DNA of 5,542 nucleotides from assembly GCA_023428335.1 (NCBI GenBank), contig JAEYYS010000098.1, positions 1-5,542 of the forward strand. The letters are read 5' to 3'. Every line of letters starts with the position of its first letter. Position 1 is the first letter of the stretch. Both the position numbers and the translations under genes were made by a program. The stretch comes from Verrucomicrobiota bacterium. Its GTDB lineage: Bacteria > Verrucomicrobiota > Verrucomicrobiia > Verrucomicrobiales > Verrucomicrobiaceae. Under the pieces are notes generated by a model, which ran no database searches, was not told where the DNA came from, and saw nothing but the letters and a program-made list of their open reading frames with translations. This document shows, piece by piece, positions 1 to 5,542 of this stretch.

Positions 1-577
1 TGCCGGCCTCGCTGAACCAGTCCGGAGGCCGCACGCGCAGTGCCGCCAGGCCGGTGCCCGGCCCCTGCTCTGCCACCAGTGTGCCTGCCTCGGCCTGCAC
101 CTGAAAATCGTAGGCGCCACCGCCGAAGAACAGGTCGACGCCAATGCCGACCGCCGAAGTCAAAAACGCGCGCCGGGCGGGATCATCAGCCGGCGCCTTG
201 CCGCTGAGAAACTGTCGGGCCACTTCCGCCGTCCAGGGCCGCCCAAGTTCACGTGTCCAGTGATCCTGAAAAGACGCGCTGTATTCCGACTTCAACATCA
301 CCGCGATCTCGGAGGTGCCCCCTGGCACACGCCAGTCGATGCGCACCGCTTCGCCCGTGCGCTCCTGCCAGTAGCGCGCAAAGGCCTGGCCGAACTCGGC
401 GCGCAAGCGCTCGGGATGCGGGGTGAGAATGACGAGTCGGCGATCGTGCCGATCAATGGTCGAAACTGCCGGCCGCAGCAGAAAGGGCCCGAGCAACACA
501 CCGAGCAGGGCCAACAACAGCAAAACCTCCCTGCCCCGGCGTTTGCCGGTCGCTGGCTGCGGCAGCGGGTTGTCCAT
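1..577 (-). CDS. ABC transporter extracellular substrate-binding protein, N-terminal part (C-terminus off left edge)
   Basis: Partial gene of 192 visible codons, open to the left edge. The protein starts MDNPLPQPATGKRRGREV, has one hydrophobic segment at about residues 18-35 (LLLLALLGVLLGPFLL) after a basic stretch, then a soluble domain. The segment is either a long signal peptide or an uncleaved membrane anchor. The soluble part has features of class-II periplasmic binding proteins for metals or small solutes: a first beta strand and helix at 48-72 (LVILTPHPERLRAEFGQAF), GGTSEI at 86-91, and GVDLFFGGGAYDF at 146-158, the usual 'D-[VL]-F-F-G-G-G' hinge region. The family delivers a substrate to an inner-membrane ABC permease. 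Its place opposite a TonB receptor across a Fur-like site suggests iron, which is inference. Start: ATG at 577 is used. An in-frame TTG at 589 sits 11 bases after GAAGGA (601-606), and a stop at 605-607 blocks further extension, so the true start may be four codons longer. Confidence 0.8.
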   Translation of the reverse strand, partial: MDNPLPQPATGKRRGREVLLLLALLGVLLGPFLLRPAVSTIDRHDRRLVILTPHPERLRAEFGQAFARYWQERTGEAVRIDWRVPGGTSEIAVMLKSEYSASFQDHWTRELGRPWTAEVARQFLSGKAPADDPARRAFLTSAVGIGVDLFFGGGAYDFQVQAEAGTLVAEQGPGTGLAALRVRPPDWFSEAG

Positions 578-661
578 GGCCGCATCCAAGCCGAGGCAGT
601 TCCTTCAGGCAACCGGACTTTCCCTGCTGAATTCACCCCCCACACCGCCGTTCTGGGCGCA

Positions 662-690
662 ATTCTGAGCGCAGCAAACGCAATTGCGAA
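662..690 (-). promoter_or_regulatory. Possible promoter for the substrate-binding protein gene
   Basis: On the minus strand, TTCGCA (685-690) and CAGAAT (662-667) are separated by 17 bases. Each matches four of six bases of the sigma70 -35 and -10 consensus. The -35 lies inside the Fur-like palindrome, so a bound repressor would block it. It is only a by-eye match in a high-GC region. Confidence 0.35.
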
Positions 691-699
691 TCATTCGCA
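685..699. promoter_or_regulatory. Fur-box-like palindrome (7-1-7) between divergent transport genes
   Basis: TGCGAAT-C-ATTCGCA is a perfect inverted repeat with 7-base arms around one base, the same architecture as the Fur consensus TGATAAT-N-ATTATCA. It is also very close to the well-known GAGAATCATTCTC form of Fur sites. Aligned to the classical 19-base box it matches at 12 of 19 positions (680-698). A second 10-base palindrome, CGCAATTGCG (679-688), overlaps its left arm. The site sits upstream of a TonB-dependent receptor and opposite an ABC binding-protein gene, the expected place for iron control. Which protein binds it is inferred; a Zur-type regulator of the same superfamily is an alternative. 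Confidence 0.65.
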
Positions 700-706
700 T
701 AAAAAC

Positions 707-735
707 ACTTGCGCATACCACCGCCCGGCTATGAT
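707..735 (+). promoter_or_regulatory. Possible promoter for the TonB-dependent receptor
   Basis: A good -10 hexamer TATGAT lies at 730-735. The -35 is weak: ACTTGC (707-712, 17-base spacer) or TTGCGC (709-714, 15-base spacer). Transcription would start near 742, leaving a leader of about 46 bases before the ATG at 788. The Fur-like palindrome ends only 7 to 9 bases upstream of the -35, close enough to hinder polymerase when occupied. Confidence 0.45.
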
Positions 736-787
736 GCGCGCCTCTCCAGATGCGAATGCATCTCAATCACTCCCCCTCCGCCTCCCC

Positions 788-2920
788 ATGAAACCCAGCC
801 TCCGCCTTCTCTGCCTTTGCGGCCTCGCGCCGCTGGCTCAGGCCCAACAACCGGTCCCACCGACTGCTGTCAATCCCGCCGACGCGGCCGTGCTCAAGAC
901 CCTGACGGTTTACGGTGAGTCCGAAAACGACGTGGTCATCCAGCCGCCCTTCCCGCTCGCGGTCGAGGGCCACAAGATCTTCGCCGGCAAGCGCGCCACC
1001 ATCATCGACCTCGACGCCCTGCCCAAGGTGCAGGCGAACAACTACCGGCAGGCGCTGGCCCTGACCCCCGGCCTGCTGTTCTCTGAGGAAACCAGCCCAC
1101 TCGTCAGCATCGGCTACCGCGGCATCGGCGAACCGCACCGCATGCAGTTCATGCAGGTGCTCAAGGACGGCATCCCGATCCATGCGGATCCCTTCGGCTA
1201 TCCGGAAGCCTATTACACCCCGCCGCTCGACACCGTCGACCGCATCGAATTCATCCGCGGCGGCGGCTCGCTCATGTACGGCCCGCAGCCCGGCGGCGCC
1301 TTCAACTACGTCACCTACCTGCCGCAGCGCGAATCGGCCTTTGCCTTCCGCAGCCAGAACATCTTCGGCTCGGATGAGCTGTTCTCCAGCTACAGCGCCG
1401 TCGACGGCACCATTGGCCAGCTCGGTTACCTCGGTTACTTCAACCACCGCGAGTGGCAGGGTTTCCGCCAGGCCAACAGCCAGTACAAGCTCAACGGCGG
1501 CCACGGTAAGCTGGTCTGGGAGGTCGACGACGACACCCGCCTCATCTTCGGCTTCGATGGCTACGAGGAGGAGCACGGCGAGCCCGGCGGCCTGACCCGT
1601 CGCGATTTCGCCCGCAACCCGGAGAAGACGACCCGTTTCCACGACGAGTTCCGCCTGCGCCGCTACGCCGGCACCCTGGAACTGCAGCACCGCATCCAGC
1701 CGGGCACCGAACTCAACGTCAAGACCTGGGGCGGCTACTACCAGCGCTGGAGCAAGCGCCAGCGCGGCGGCGGCTTCGGCACGCGTCCAACCGGTGCGGC
1801 CTCGCTGACCAACAACATCGAGAACCAGGAGTTTTACACCTTTGGCATCGAACCGCGCCTGCGCCACGACTGGGAGGCCTGGGGCGGCCAGCACACCCTC
1901 GCTGCCGGCATGCAGTTCTACTATGCCGACTCGCCCCGCGAGGACCAGCGCGGCAGCAGCCCGGATGCCGAGGACGGCGTCACCTTCCTCGACTCCGACC
2001 GCAGCACGACCTACGGCTCCTTCTTCACCGAGAACAAGTTCACCTTCGGCCGCTTCTCCATCACCCCCGGCTTCCGCCTGGAAGTGATCGAGCAGCAGGT
2101 CCACAACCGCAACTTCAACGCCGGCACCGGCGCCTTCACCGGCTCGGTCGACAAGCGCGCCAGCGAAATCCAGCCGCTCTTCGGCCTGGGCATGGCGCTC
2201 GACTTCGACAACCAGACCCAGCTCTACGCCAACGTCTCGCAGAGCTACCGCACAACCATCTTCACCGAGTCGATCATCGCCCAGCCCGGCCTCACCGCCA
2301 CCGACAGCGATCCCTCGCTCGGCTGGAGCTATGAACTCGGCTACCGCGGCACGCCGCGCGAGTGGTTCGCCTTCGACACCAGCCTGTTCCTGATCGACCT
2401 CGACAACCGTTTCGGCACCGCCGGCGGCCAGCTGCGCAGTGTCGGCCGCAGCATCAACTACGGCTGGGATGGCGCCGTGCAGTTCGACCTCATCGGCGGT
2501 CTCGACGCCGCCCGCGGCACCAAGCTTGGCGACAGCCTCGGCGCCCTCAACCTCTATGGCAACGTCTCCGTGCTGGAGGCCGAACTGTATGGCGGTCCGA
2601 ACAACGGCGCCACGCCACAGTATGCGCCGGACTTCATCCTGCGCACCGGCCTGATCTACCAGCGCAAGGGCGTCAAGGTCTCCTTCCTCGGCACCGTGGT
2701 CGATGACCACAACGCCCGTGACGACGGCAACCCGAACTTCGCCATCCCCGGCTACATGACCTGGGATCTCACCGCCGAAGTGCCGGTCACCAAGCACCTC
2801 ACCCTCATGGCCGGCGTCAACAATGTCTTCGACGAGAGCTACTACTCGCGCGTCCGCAACGACGGCATCGACCCGGGCTACGGCCGCAACTTCTACGTCG
2901 GCGGCTCAGTCCAGTTCTGA
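788..2920 (+). CDS. TonB-dependent outer-membrane receptor, FecA-like (ferric siderophore/citrate type)
   Basis: A 710-residue outer-membrane active transporter that imports ligand using energy from TonB-ExbB-ExbD. Residues 1-19 form a signal peptide (MKPSLRLLCL...) ending AQA before QQPVPP. A TonB box, KTLTVYG, follows at 37-43. The plug spans about 65-178, with TPGLLFSE (93-100), RGIG (111-114), DGIPIHADPFGYPEA (127-141), and DRIEFIRGGGSLMYGPQPGG running into FNYVT (151-176), a hallmark of the FecA branch. The rest is a 22-strand-type barrel rich in alternating aromatics, with NNVFDESYY near the end and a C-terminal phenylalanine (GGSVQF) as needed for BAM insertion. There is no N-terminal STN signalling domain, so FecR-type surface signalling is not expected. 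The same frame is open from 260, but ATG 788 gives the signal peptide and avoids overlapping the opposite gene and the promoter. No Shine-Dalgarno is visible. The ligand is unknown; the Fur-like site upstream favours iron. Confidence 0.92.
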   Translation: MKPSLRLLCLCGLAPLAQAQQPVPPTAVNPADAAVLKTLTVYGESENDVVIQPPFPLAVEGHKIFAGKRATIIDLDALPKVQANNYRQALALTPGLLFSEETSPLVSIGYRGIGEPHRMQFMQVLKDGIPIHADPFGYPEAYYTPPLDTVDRIEFIRGGGSLMYGPQPGGAFNYVTYLPQRESAFAFRSQNIFGSDELFSSYSAVDGTIGQLGYLGYFNHREWQGFRQANSQYKLNGGHGKLVWEVDDDTRLIFGFDGYEEEHGEPGGLTRRDFARNPEKTTRFHDEFRLRRYAGTLELQHRIQPGTELNVKTWGGYYQRWSKRQRGGGFGTRPTGAASLTNNIENQEFYTFGIEPRLRHDWEAWGGQHTLAAGMQFYYADSPREDQRGSSPDAEDGVTFLDSDRSTTYGSFFTENKFTFGRFSITPGFRLEVIEQQVHNRNFNAGTGAFTGSVDKRASEIQPLFGLGMALDFDNQTQLYANVSQSYRTTIFTESIIAQPGLTATDSDPSLGWSYELGYRGTPREWFAFDTSLFLIDLDNRFGTAGGQLRSVGRSINYGWDGAVQFDLIGGLDAARGTKLGDSLGALNLYGNVSVLEAELYGGPNNGATPQYAPDFILRTGLIYQRKGVKVSFLGTVVDDHNARDDGNPNFAIPGYMTWDLTAEVPVTKHLTLMAGVNNVFDESYYSRVRNDGIDPGYGRNFYVGGSVQF

Positions 2921-2938
2921 TCCCCGCAAATGCATCCC

Positions 2939-2978
2939 ACCGCCGGCCGGCTCCGCGTGAGCCCGCCGGCGGTTTTTT
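2939..2978 (+). terminator. Rho-independent terminator of the receptor gene
   Basis: The arms ACCGCCGGC and GCCGGCGGT pair over 9 bp. A C/C mismatch follows, then GGCTC pairs with GAGCC over 5 bp around the loop CGCGT, and six T follow (2973-2978). It begins 19 bases after the receptor stop. Read from the other strand the stem has no T-tract, so it should act only on the receptor transcript and not on lgt. Confidence 0.9.
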
Positions 2979-3073
2979 GTGCCGGGTGCCGCCCGCCTTT
3001 CCCGCACCTCTCAGCGCGGCACCTTGCCCGGGCGCAGCTTCCAAGCTAACGCCAACGACAGAGGCATGGCCTG

Positions 3074-4012
3074 TCAAGCCACCGACCGCCGTCCGCGGGT
3101 CACCCCATAAACCAGGAAGGCAATGCCGGTGAGAATCATGAAGAGCGAGAAAAACTGGCCGCGGGTCAGACCGAGGATCGGCTCGGAACCCGAGTCCGGC
3201 TGGCGCACCCACTCCAGGCTGATGCGCGCCACGGCGTAGAGCAGGAAGAACAGACCGGTCAGCACCCCGTGGCCGAGCTTCGGAAAGCGCAGGCGCACCG
3301 CGATCAGCACAGCGCTCAGCAGCAGGCCCTCGCCGAGTGCCTCATAGAGCTGCGAGGGATGGCGCGGATGCAGCATGGCCTCCAGCTCGGCCAGACCGCC
3401 GGGTCGGGAGGCAAAGAAGGCGATGATGTCCGGACTGTGCACGGCACCCTCCGGCAGTGCCACCGGCGTGCCGCCTTGGGCGACGAAATCCTCGTGCAGC
3501 AGTTCGGTGGGGAACTTCACGGCCAGCGGACTCGTTGTCACCCGGCCGAACAGCTCGCCATTGATGAAGTTGGCGAGGCGACCGGTAAAGATGCCCAGCG
3601 GCGCTCCACAGACCAGGGTGTCGCCAATGCCGGTCCAGGAGATGCGATGCTTGCGCGCATACCAGAGGCAGAACAGCGCCACGCCGGCGATGCCGCCATG
3701 GCTGGCCATGCCGCCCTGGTTGAGCAGGAACAGCGTCCACGGCGCGCGAATGAAGTGATCGAAGTCGTAGAGCAGCATGTAGCCGAGCCGGCCGCCGAGC
3801 ACGACGCCGAACAACGCCACCATCGTGATGAAATCCGCGACCTGGTCCGGCCGGATCTCTGAGAGACCGCGCCGGGCCAGCGCCCGCATCACCAGATACG
3901 TGAACCAAAACCCCAGCACGTAGGCGAGCCCATACCAGTGGATGGCGAGGCGGTCGCCCAGCTTGAGCAGGTGCGGACTGAGGTCGTGCAGGTAGTAGGC
4001 CAAAAACTCCAT
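3074..4012 (-). CDS. lgt: Prolipoprotein diacylglyceryl transferase
   Basis: An integral inner-membrane enzyme of 312 residues that moves diacylglycerol from phosphatidylglycerol to the lipobox cysteine of prolipoproteins, the first step of lipoprotein maturation. The family signature is complete: GRLANFINGELFGR at 144-157, with the essential arginine at R145, N148 and E153. Other conserved elements are HWYG (25-28), GGRLGY (73-78), the HGG motif (105-107, equivalent to the key histidine of E. coli Lgt), RHPSQLYEA (217-225) and VRQPD with R270. Several hydrophobic helices match the seven-span fold. The stretch between the signature and RHPSQLYE is about 59 residues, roughly 20 longer than I recall for E. 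coli Lgt. Start: the frame also opens at TTG 4030, but ATG 4012 has GAAGG six bases upstream and fits the usual N-terminus. It is the last gene of the minus-strand run; no terminator was recognised downstream. Confidence 0.96.
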   Translation of the reverse strand: MEFLAYYLHDLSPHLLKLGDRLAIHWYGLAYVLGFWFTYLVMRALARRGLSEIRPDQVADFITMVALFGVVLGGRLGYMLLYDFDHFIRAPWTLFLLNQGGMASHGGIAGVALFCLWYARKHRISWTGIGDTLVCGAPLGIFTGRLANFINGELFGRVTTSPLAVKFPTELLHEDFVAQGGTPVALPEGAVHSPDIIAFFASRPGGLAELEAMLHPRHPSQLYEALGEGLLLSAVLIAVRLRFPKLGHGVLTGLFFLLYAVARISLEWVRQPDSGSEPILGLTRGQFFSLFMILTGIAFLVYGVTRGRRSVA

Positions 4013-4018
4013 GCCCAG

Positions 4019-4023
4019 CCTTC
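4019..4023 (-). promoter_or_regulatory. Ribosome binding site deciding the lgt start
   Basis: GAAGG on the minus strand lies six bases before the ATG at 4012 and inside the alternative longer frame from TTG 4030. This spacing supports 4012 as the start. It is the clearest Shine-Dalgarno match in the window. Confidence 0.7.
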
Positions 4024-4057
4024 GAAGCAAGAGGGCGTGCCGGCAAGCAAAAGCGTG

Positions 4058-4600
4058 CTAGGCCTTCGCCGCAGGCTCCGGTGCCGGCTCCTGGACCGCC
4101 GGAGCCGACTCGGCCTTGGATTCAACCGCTGGCTCCGGTGCCGGCTCGCTGGACGGAGCCGGCTCGGCAGGCGGATTTGCAGCCGGCTCAGCTTCCCGGC
4201 GCTGTTCCAGATCCGCGCAAATGACGCCGATCAGGCAGGCCGTGGCGGCGGCCAGGAAGGCCGAGGCGGGCTCGAACAGCAGTCCGCTCCAAGCGAGGGT
4301 GAGGGTGAAGCCGGCCAGCAGGTGGCCGAGGGCGAGCAGGAAGGCGAACTTCAACCAGAGTGCGACGCCGCGCACCCCCACCCAGGCCCCGAGAAAGGCG
4401 AGCAGGGTCTGCAGCCCATACTGCAGGGCCGGTGTGGCGCGCAACCCCTCCTCGGGCAGCACCAGCAGACGCGGCAGCAGATCGGCCAGCCGGGCGGCCA
4501 TCTCGGGGAAAAACCCGAAGCGCTGCAGCGCCAGCAGGGGCACGCAGACAAGAATGCCGGTGAAGAGGACGGTGACGCGCTGGGGTTCGTGCTGGCTCAT
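4058..4600 (-). CDS. Small multi-spanning membrane protein with Pro/Ala/Glu-rich tail, function unknown
   Basis: A 180-residue protein not assigned to a named family. Hydrophobic segments at about 9-26, 63-82, 84-103 and 109-128 suggest four membrane spans. An amphipathic stretch (FPEMAARLADLLPRLLVLP) lies between the first two. The last span followed by ADLEQRRE (129-136) resembles the end of CHASE2-type membrane modules, but no sensor or catalytic domain is present, so this is only a weak resemblance. Residues 137-180 are a low-complexity tail of Ala, Pro and Glu with EPAPEPA twice (152-158, 171-177), probably a flexible segment at the membrane surface. Its ATG overlaps the stop of the ClpX-like gene as ATGA with no evident Shine-Dalgarno, so translational coupling is likely. 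lgt follows 45 bases downstream. The frame is open upstream to 4768, but that would overlap the neighbour by 172 bases and adds unrelated basic sequence, so ATG 4600 was chosen. Confidence 0.75.
   Translation of the reverse strand: MSQHEPQRVTVLFTGILVCVPLLALQRFGFFPEMAARLADLLPRLLVLPEEGLRATPALQYGLQTLLAFLGAWVGVRGVALWLKFAFLLALGHLLAGFTLTLAWSGLLFEPASAFLAAATACLIGVICADLEQRREAEPAANPPAEPAPSSEPAPEPAVESKAESAPAVQEPAPEPAAKA
4074..4147. repeat. 17-base direct repeat inside the Pro/Ala/Glu tail
   Basis: GGCTCCGGTGCCGGCTC occurs exactly at 4074-4090 and 4131-4147, 57 bases apart (19 codons, frame-preserving). The sequence after each copy is also similar with small gaps. On the minus strand both copies encode EPAPEP. 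It looks like internal duplication that built the low-complexity tail. Confidence 0.75.
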
Positions 4601-5542
4601 TCGCGGGTGGGGGAGGGTTCGGTGCCACGGTAGCAGTGCACCACGAGATCGCTGAGATATTTGTCCGGCCGCTCGATCGCCTCGCGATGCAGGGCGAAGC
4701 TGCGCCGGGAGGTGCTGCGGGCGACGAGTTGCAGACCAAAGGGAAAGTCCTTGAAGAGACGGGTGCACAGGGTCTCGATGCCAACCCCTTCGCGCCCGGC
4801 ACGCTGGATCAGGCAGAGCAGGGCCTCATCGTCAAAGACCAGTTCGAGCCCGTGCTCACGACGGAACTTGTCGGCAAAGGCCCGCACCTCGGCAGCGCGC
4901 ACGTCGCTCTGCAGACTGCGCGCGCGCTCACGGCAGCGCTCGAGGGCGGCGGCCGGCCGCTCGACCAGGGCGCGGTCCACCACCAGACCCGGCAGACCGA
5001 GGCTGGGCATCTCAAACTTGAAATCGCGCAGCACCTTCTCCCAGACGGTGACCAGGCCGCGGGCACCGGTTTTTTCCAGGGCGGCGCGCTCAGCCACCTC
5101 GCGCAGGGCCTCGTCCTCGAAGACGGCGGCGACGCCGTAGGCATGGAACTCGCGCTCAAGCTGGCGGATCAGGCTTCCCTCACTGCGCTTCATGATCTGG
5201 AACAGGTCGCCGGCGTCGAGCGCCTCGCAGAACACCCGCACCGGCAGGCGCCCGATGAATTCGGCCTCGAAACCGTAGTCGATGAAGTCGCGGGTCTGTG
5301 CCTCGCGCAGCAGGTCTTCGGCGCTGTCCGGTGCCCGCGGTTCGGCGCCAAAGCCGATGGCGGCGCGTGCCGCCCGCTTCTCGATCAGCTTTTCCAGGCC
5401 GGCGAAGGCGCCGCTGACGATGAACAGGATGTTGCCCGTGTTGACCACCTCGCGGCCGCTGCGGGCGCGGCGCGGCTCGAACATCATCTGCATCTGGCCG
5501 CGGATGTCATTGGGCGCATGCAAGGGCACCTCGGTCTCCTCC
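4597..5542 (-). CDS. ClpX-like AAA+ ATPase, C-terminal part, with a second small-domain-like repeat (N-terminus off right edge)
   Basis: 314 codons are visible, open to the right edge. ClpX unfolds proteins and feeds them to the ClpP protease. Numbering from the GTG codon at 5529, the protein matches the end of the ClpX large domain and the small domain: NTGNILFIVSGAFAGLEKLI (30-49, sensor-1 strand), IGFGA (58-62, the ClpP-docking IGF), EFIGRLPV (90-97) with arginine finger R94, and EKTGARGL (152-159) with sensor-2 R157. Walker A and B and any zinc-binding N domain lie outside. The segment before sensor 1 (NDIRGQMQMMFEPRRA) differs from canonical ClpX. After the normal ClpX end there are about 130 extra residues, which include a stretch at 221-269 that aligns to the small domain at 127-177 (shared VF[ED]DEAL, RA, [KR]DF.F) but lacks the GARG arginine. 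It is therefore probably a ClpX paralogue, not the housekeeping clpX. It is the first visible gene of the run, overlapping the membrane-protein gene by four bases. Confidence 0.88.
   Translation of the reverse strand, partial: EETEVPLHAPNDIRGQMQMMFEPRRARSGREVVNTGNILFIVSGAFAGLEKLIEKRAARAAIGFGAEPRAPDSAEDLLREAQTRDFIDYGFEAEFIGRLPVRVFCEALDAGDLFQIMKRSEGSLIRQLEREFHAYGVAAVFEDEALREVAERAALEKTGARGLVTVWEKVLRDFKFEMPSLGLPGLVVDRALVERPAAALERCRERARSLQSDVRAAEVRAFADKFRREHGLELVFDDEALLCLIQRAGREGVGIETLCTRLFKDFPFGLQLVARSTSRRSFALHREAIERPDKYLSDLVVHCYRGTEPSPTRE

Noticed and set aside
298..645. A 115-residue Cys- and Arg-rich frame on the minus strand
   Set aside because: It is a shifted frame of the binding-protein gene; the correct frame (1-577) has recognisable motifs and stays open to the edge.
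260..787. Upstream extension of the receptor reading frame to give an 886-residue protein
   Set aside because: The extension overlaps the divergent binding-protein gene, runs through the promoter and operator, has no domain-like composition, and would bury a perfect signal peptide 176 residues inside the protein.
731..787. Alternative receptor start at the ATGATG of 731-736
   Set aside because: It overlaps the -10 hexamer and would place 19 mostly polar residues before the signal peptide.
767..2797. A 676-codon open frame antisense to the receptor
   Set aside because: It mirrors the codon use of the receptor, is made of Ala, Val, Glu, Gly and Asp with no motif, and is a common artefact of high-GC genes.
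2939..2973. The hairpin as a two-way terminator also serving lgt
   Set aside because: Read on the minus strand the stem is followed by GGGATGC with no T-tract, so it supports termination only for the receptor.
3269..4655. Several plus-strand open frames opposite lgt and the membrane-protein gene
   Set aside because: They are Gln/Arg/Ala-rich antisense shadows of genes with clear family or membrane features.
4601..4768. Longer start for the membrane protein at 4768
   Set aside because: It would overlap the ClpX-like gene by 172 bases with arginine-rich out-of-frame sequence, whereas ATG 4600 gives a normal ATGA junction.

Overview
The window is high-GC bacterial DNA with four protein genes, two of them cut by the window edges. 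The layout is a divergent pair on the left (partial gene at 1-577 minus, receptor at 788-2920 plus) and a three-gene minus-strand run on the right (3074-5542). The receptor and lgt converge across a 153-base gap. An outer-membrane TonB-dependent receptor and lgt point to a Gram-negative (diderm) organism. The mix of an unusual ClpX-like ATPase, a small membrane protein and lgt, with weak Shine-Dalgarno signals, fits Verrucomicrobiota (Opitutales-like). That placement rests on general resemblance, not a search, and is tentative.

Left half: an iron-uptake type locus. The minus-strand gene encodes the N-terminal part of an ABC-transporter substrate-binding protein. The plus-strand gene encodes a 710-residue FecA-like TonB-dependent receptor with its own signal peptide. 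The 210-base region between them carries a perfect 7-1-7 palindrome (685-699) that closely resembles a Fur box, flanked by plausible promoters in both directions. The simplest reading is a divergent, iron-repressed pair: the receptor brings a ferric complex across the outer membrane and the binding protein serves an inner-membrane ABC importer encoded beyond the left edge. A strong intrinsic terminator (2939-2978) ends the receptor transcript.

Right half: an apparent operon read right to left. First is a ClpX-like AAA+ ATPase (N-terminus and Walker motifs off the window), which keeps the ClpP-docking IGF tripeptide, the arginine finger and sensor 2, and carries what looks like a second, degenerate copy of its C-terminal small domain. 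Next, overlapping by ATGA, is a 180-residue multi-spanning membrane protein of unknown function with a Pro/Ala/Glu-rich tail. Last, 45 bases on, is lgt, prolipoprotein diacylglyceryl transferase.

The most interesting items are the duplicated small domain in the ClpX-like protein, its retained ClpP-docking motif, and the Fur-like palindrome between the two transport genes. No RNA genes, CRISPR arrays, insertion sequences or phage genes were seen.
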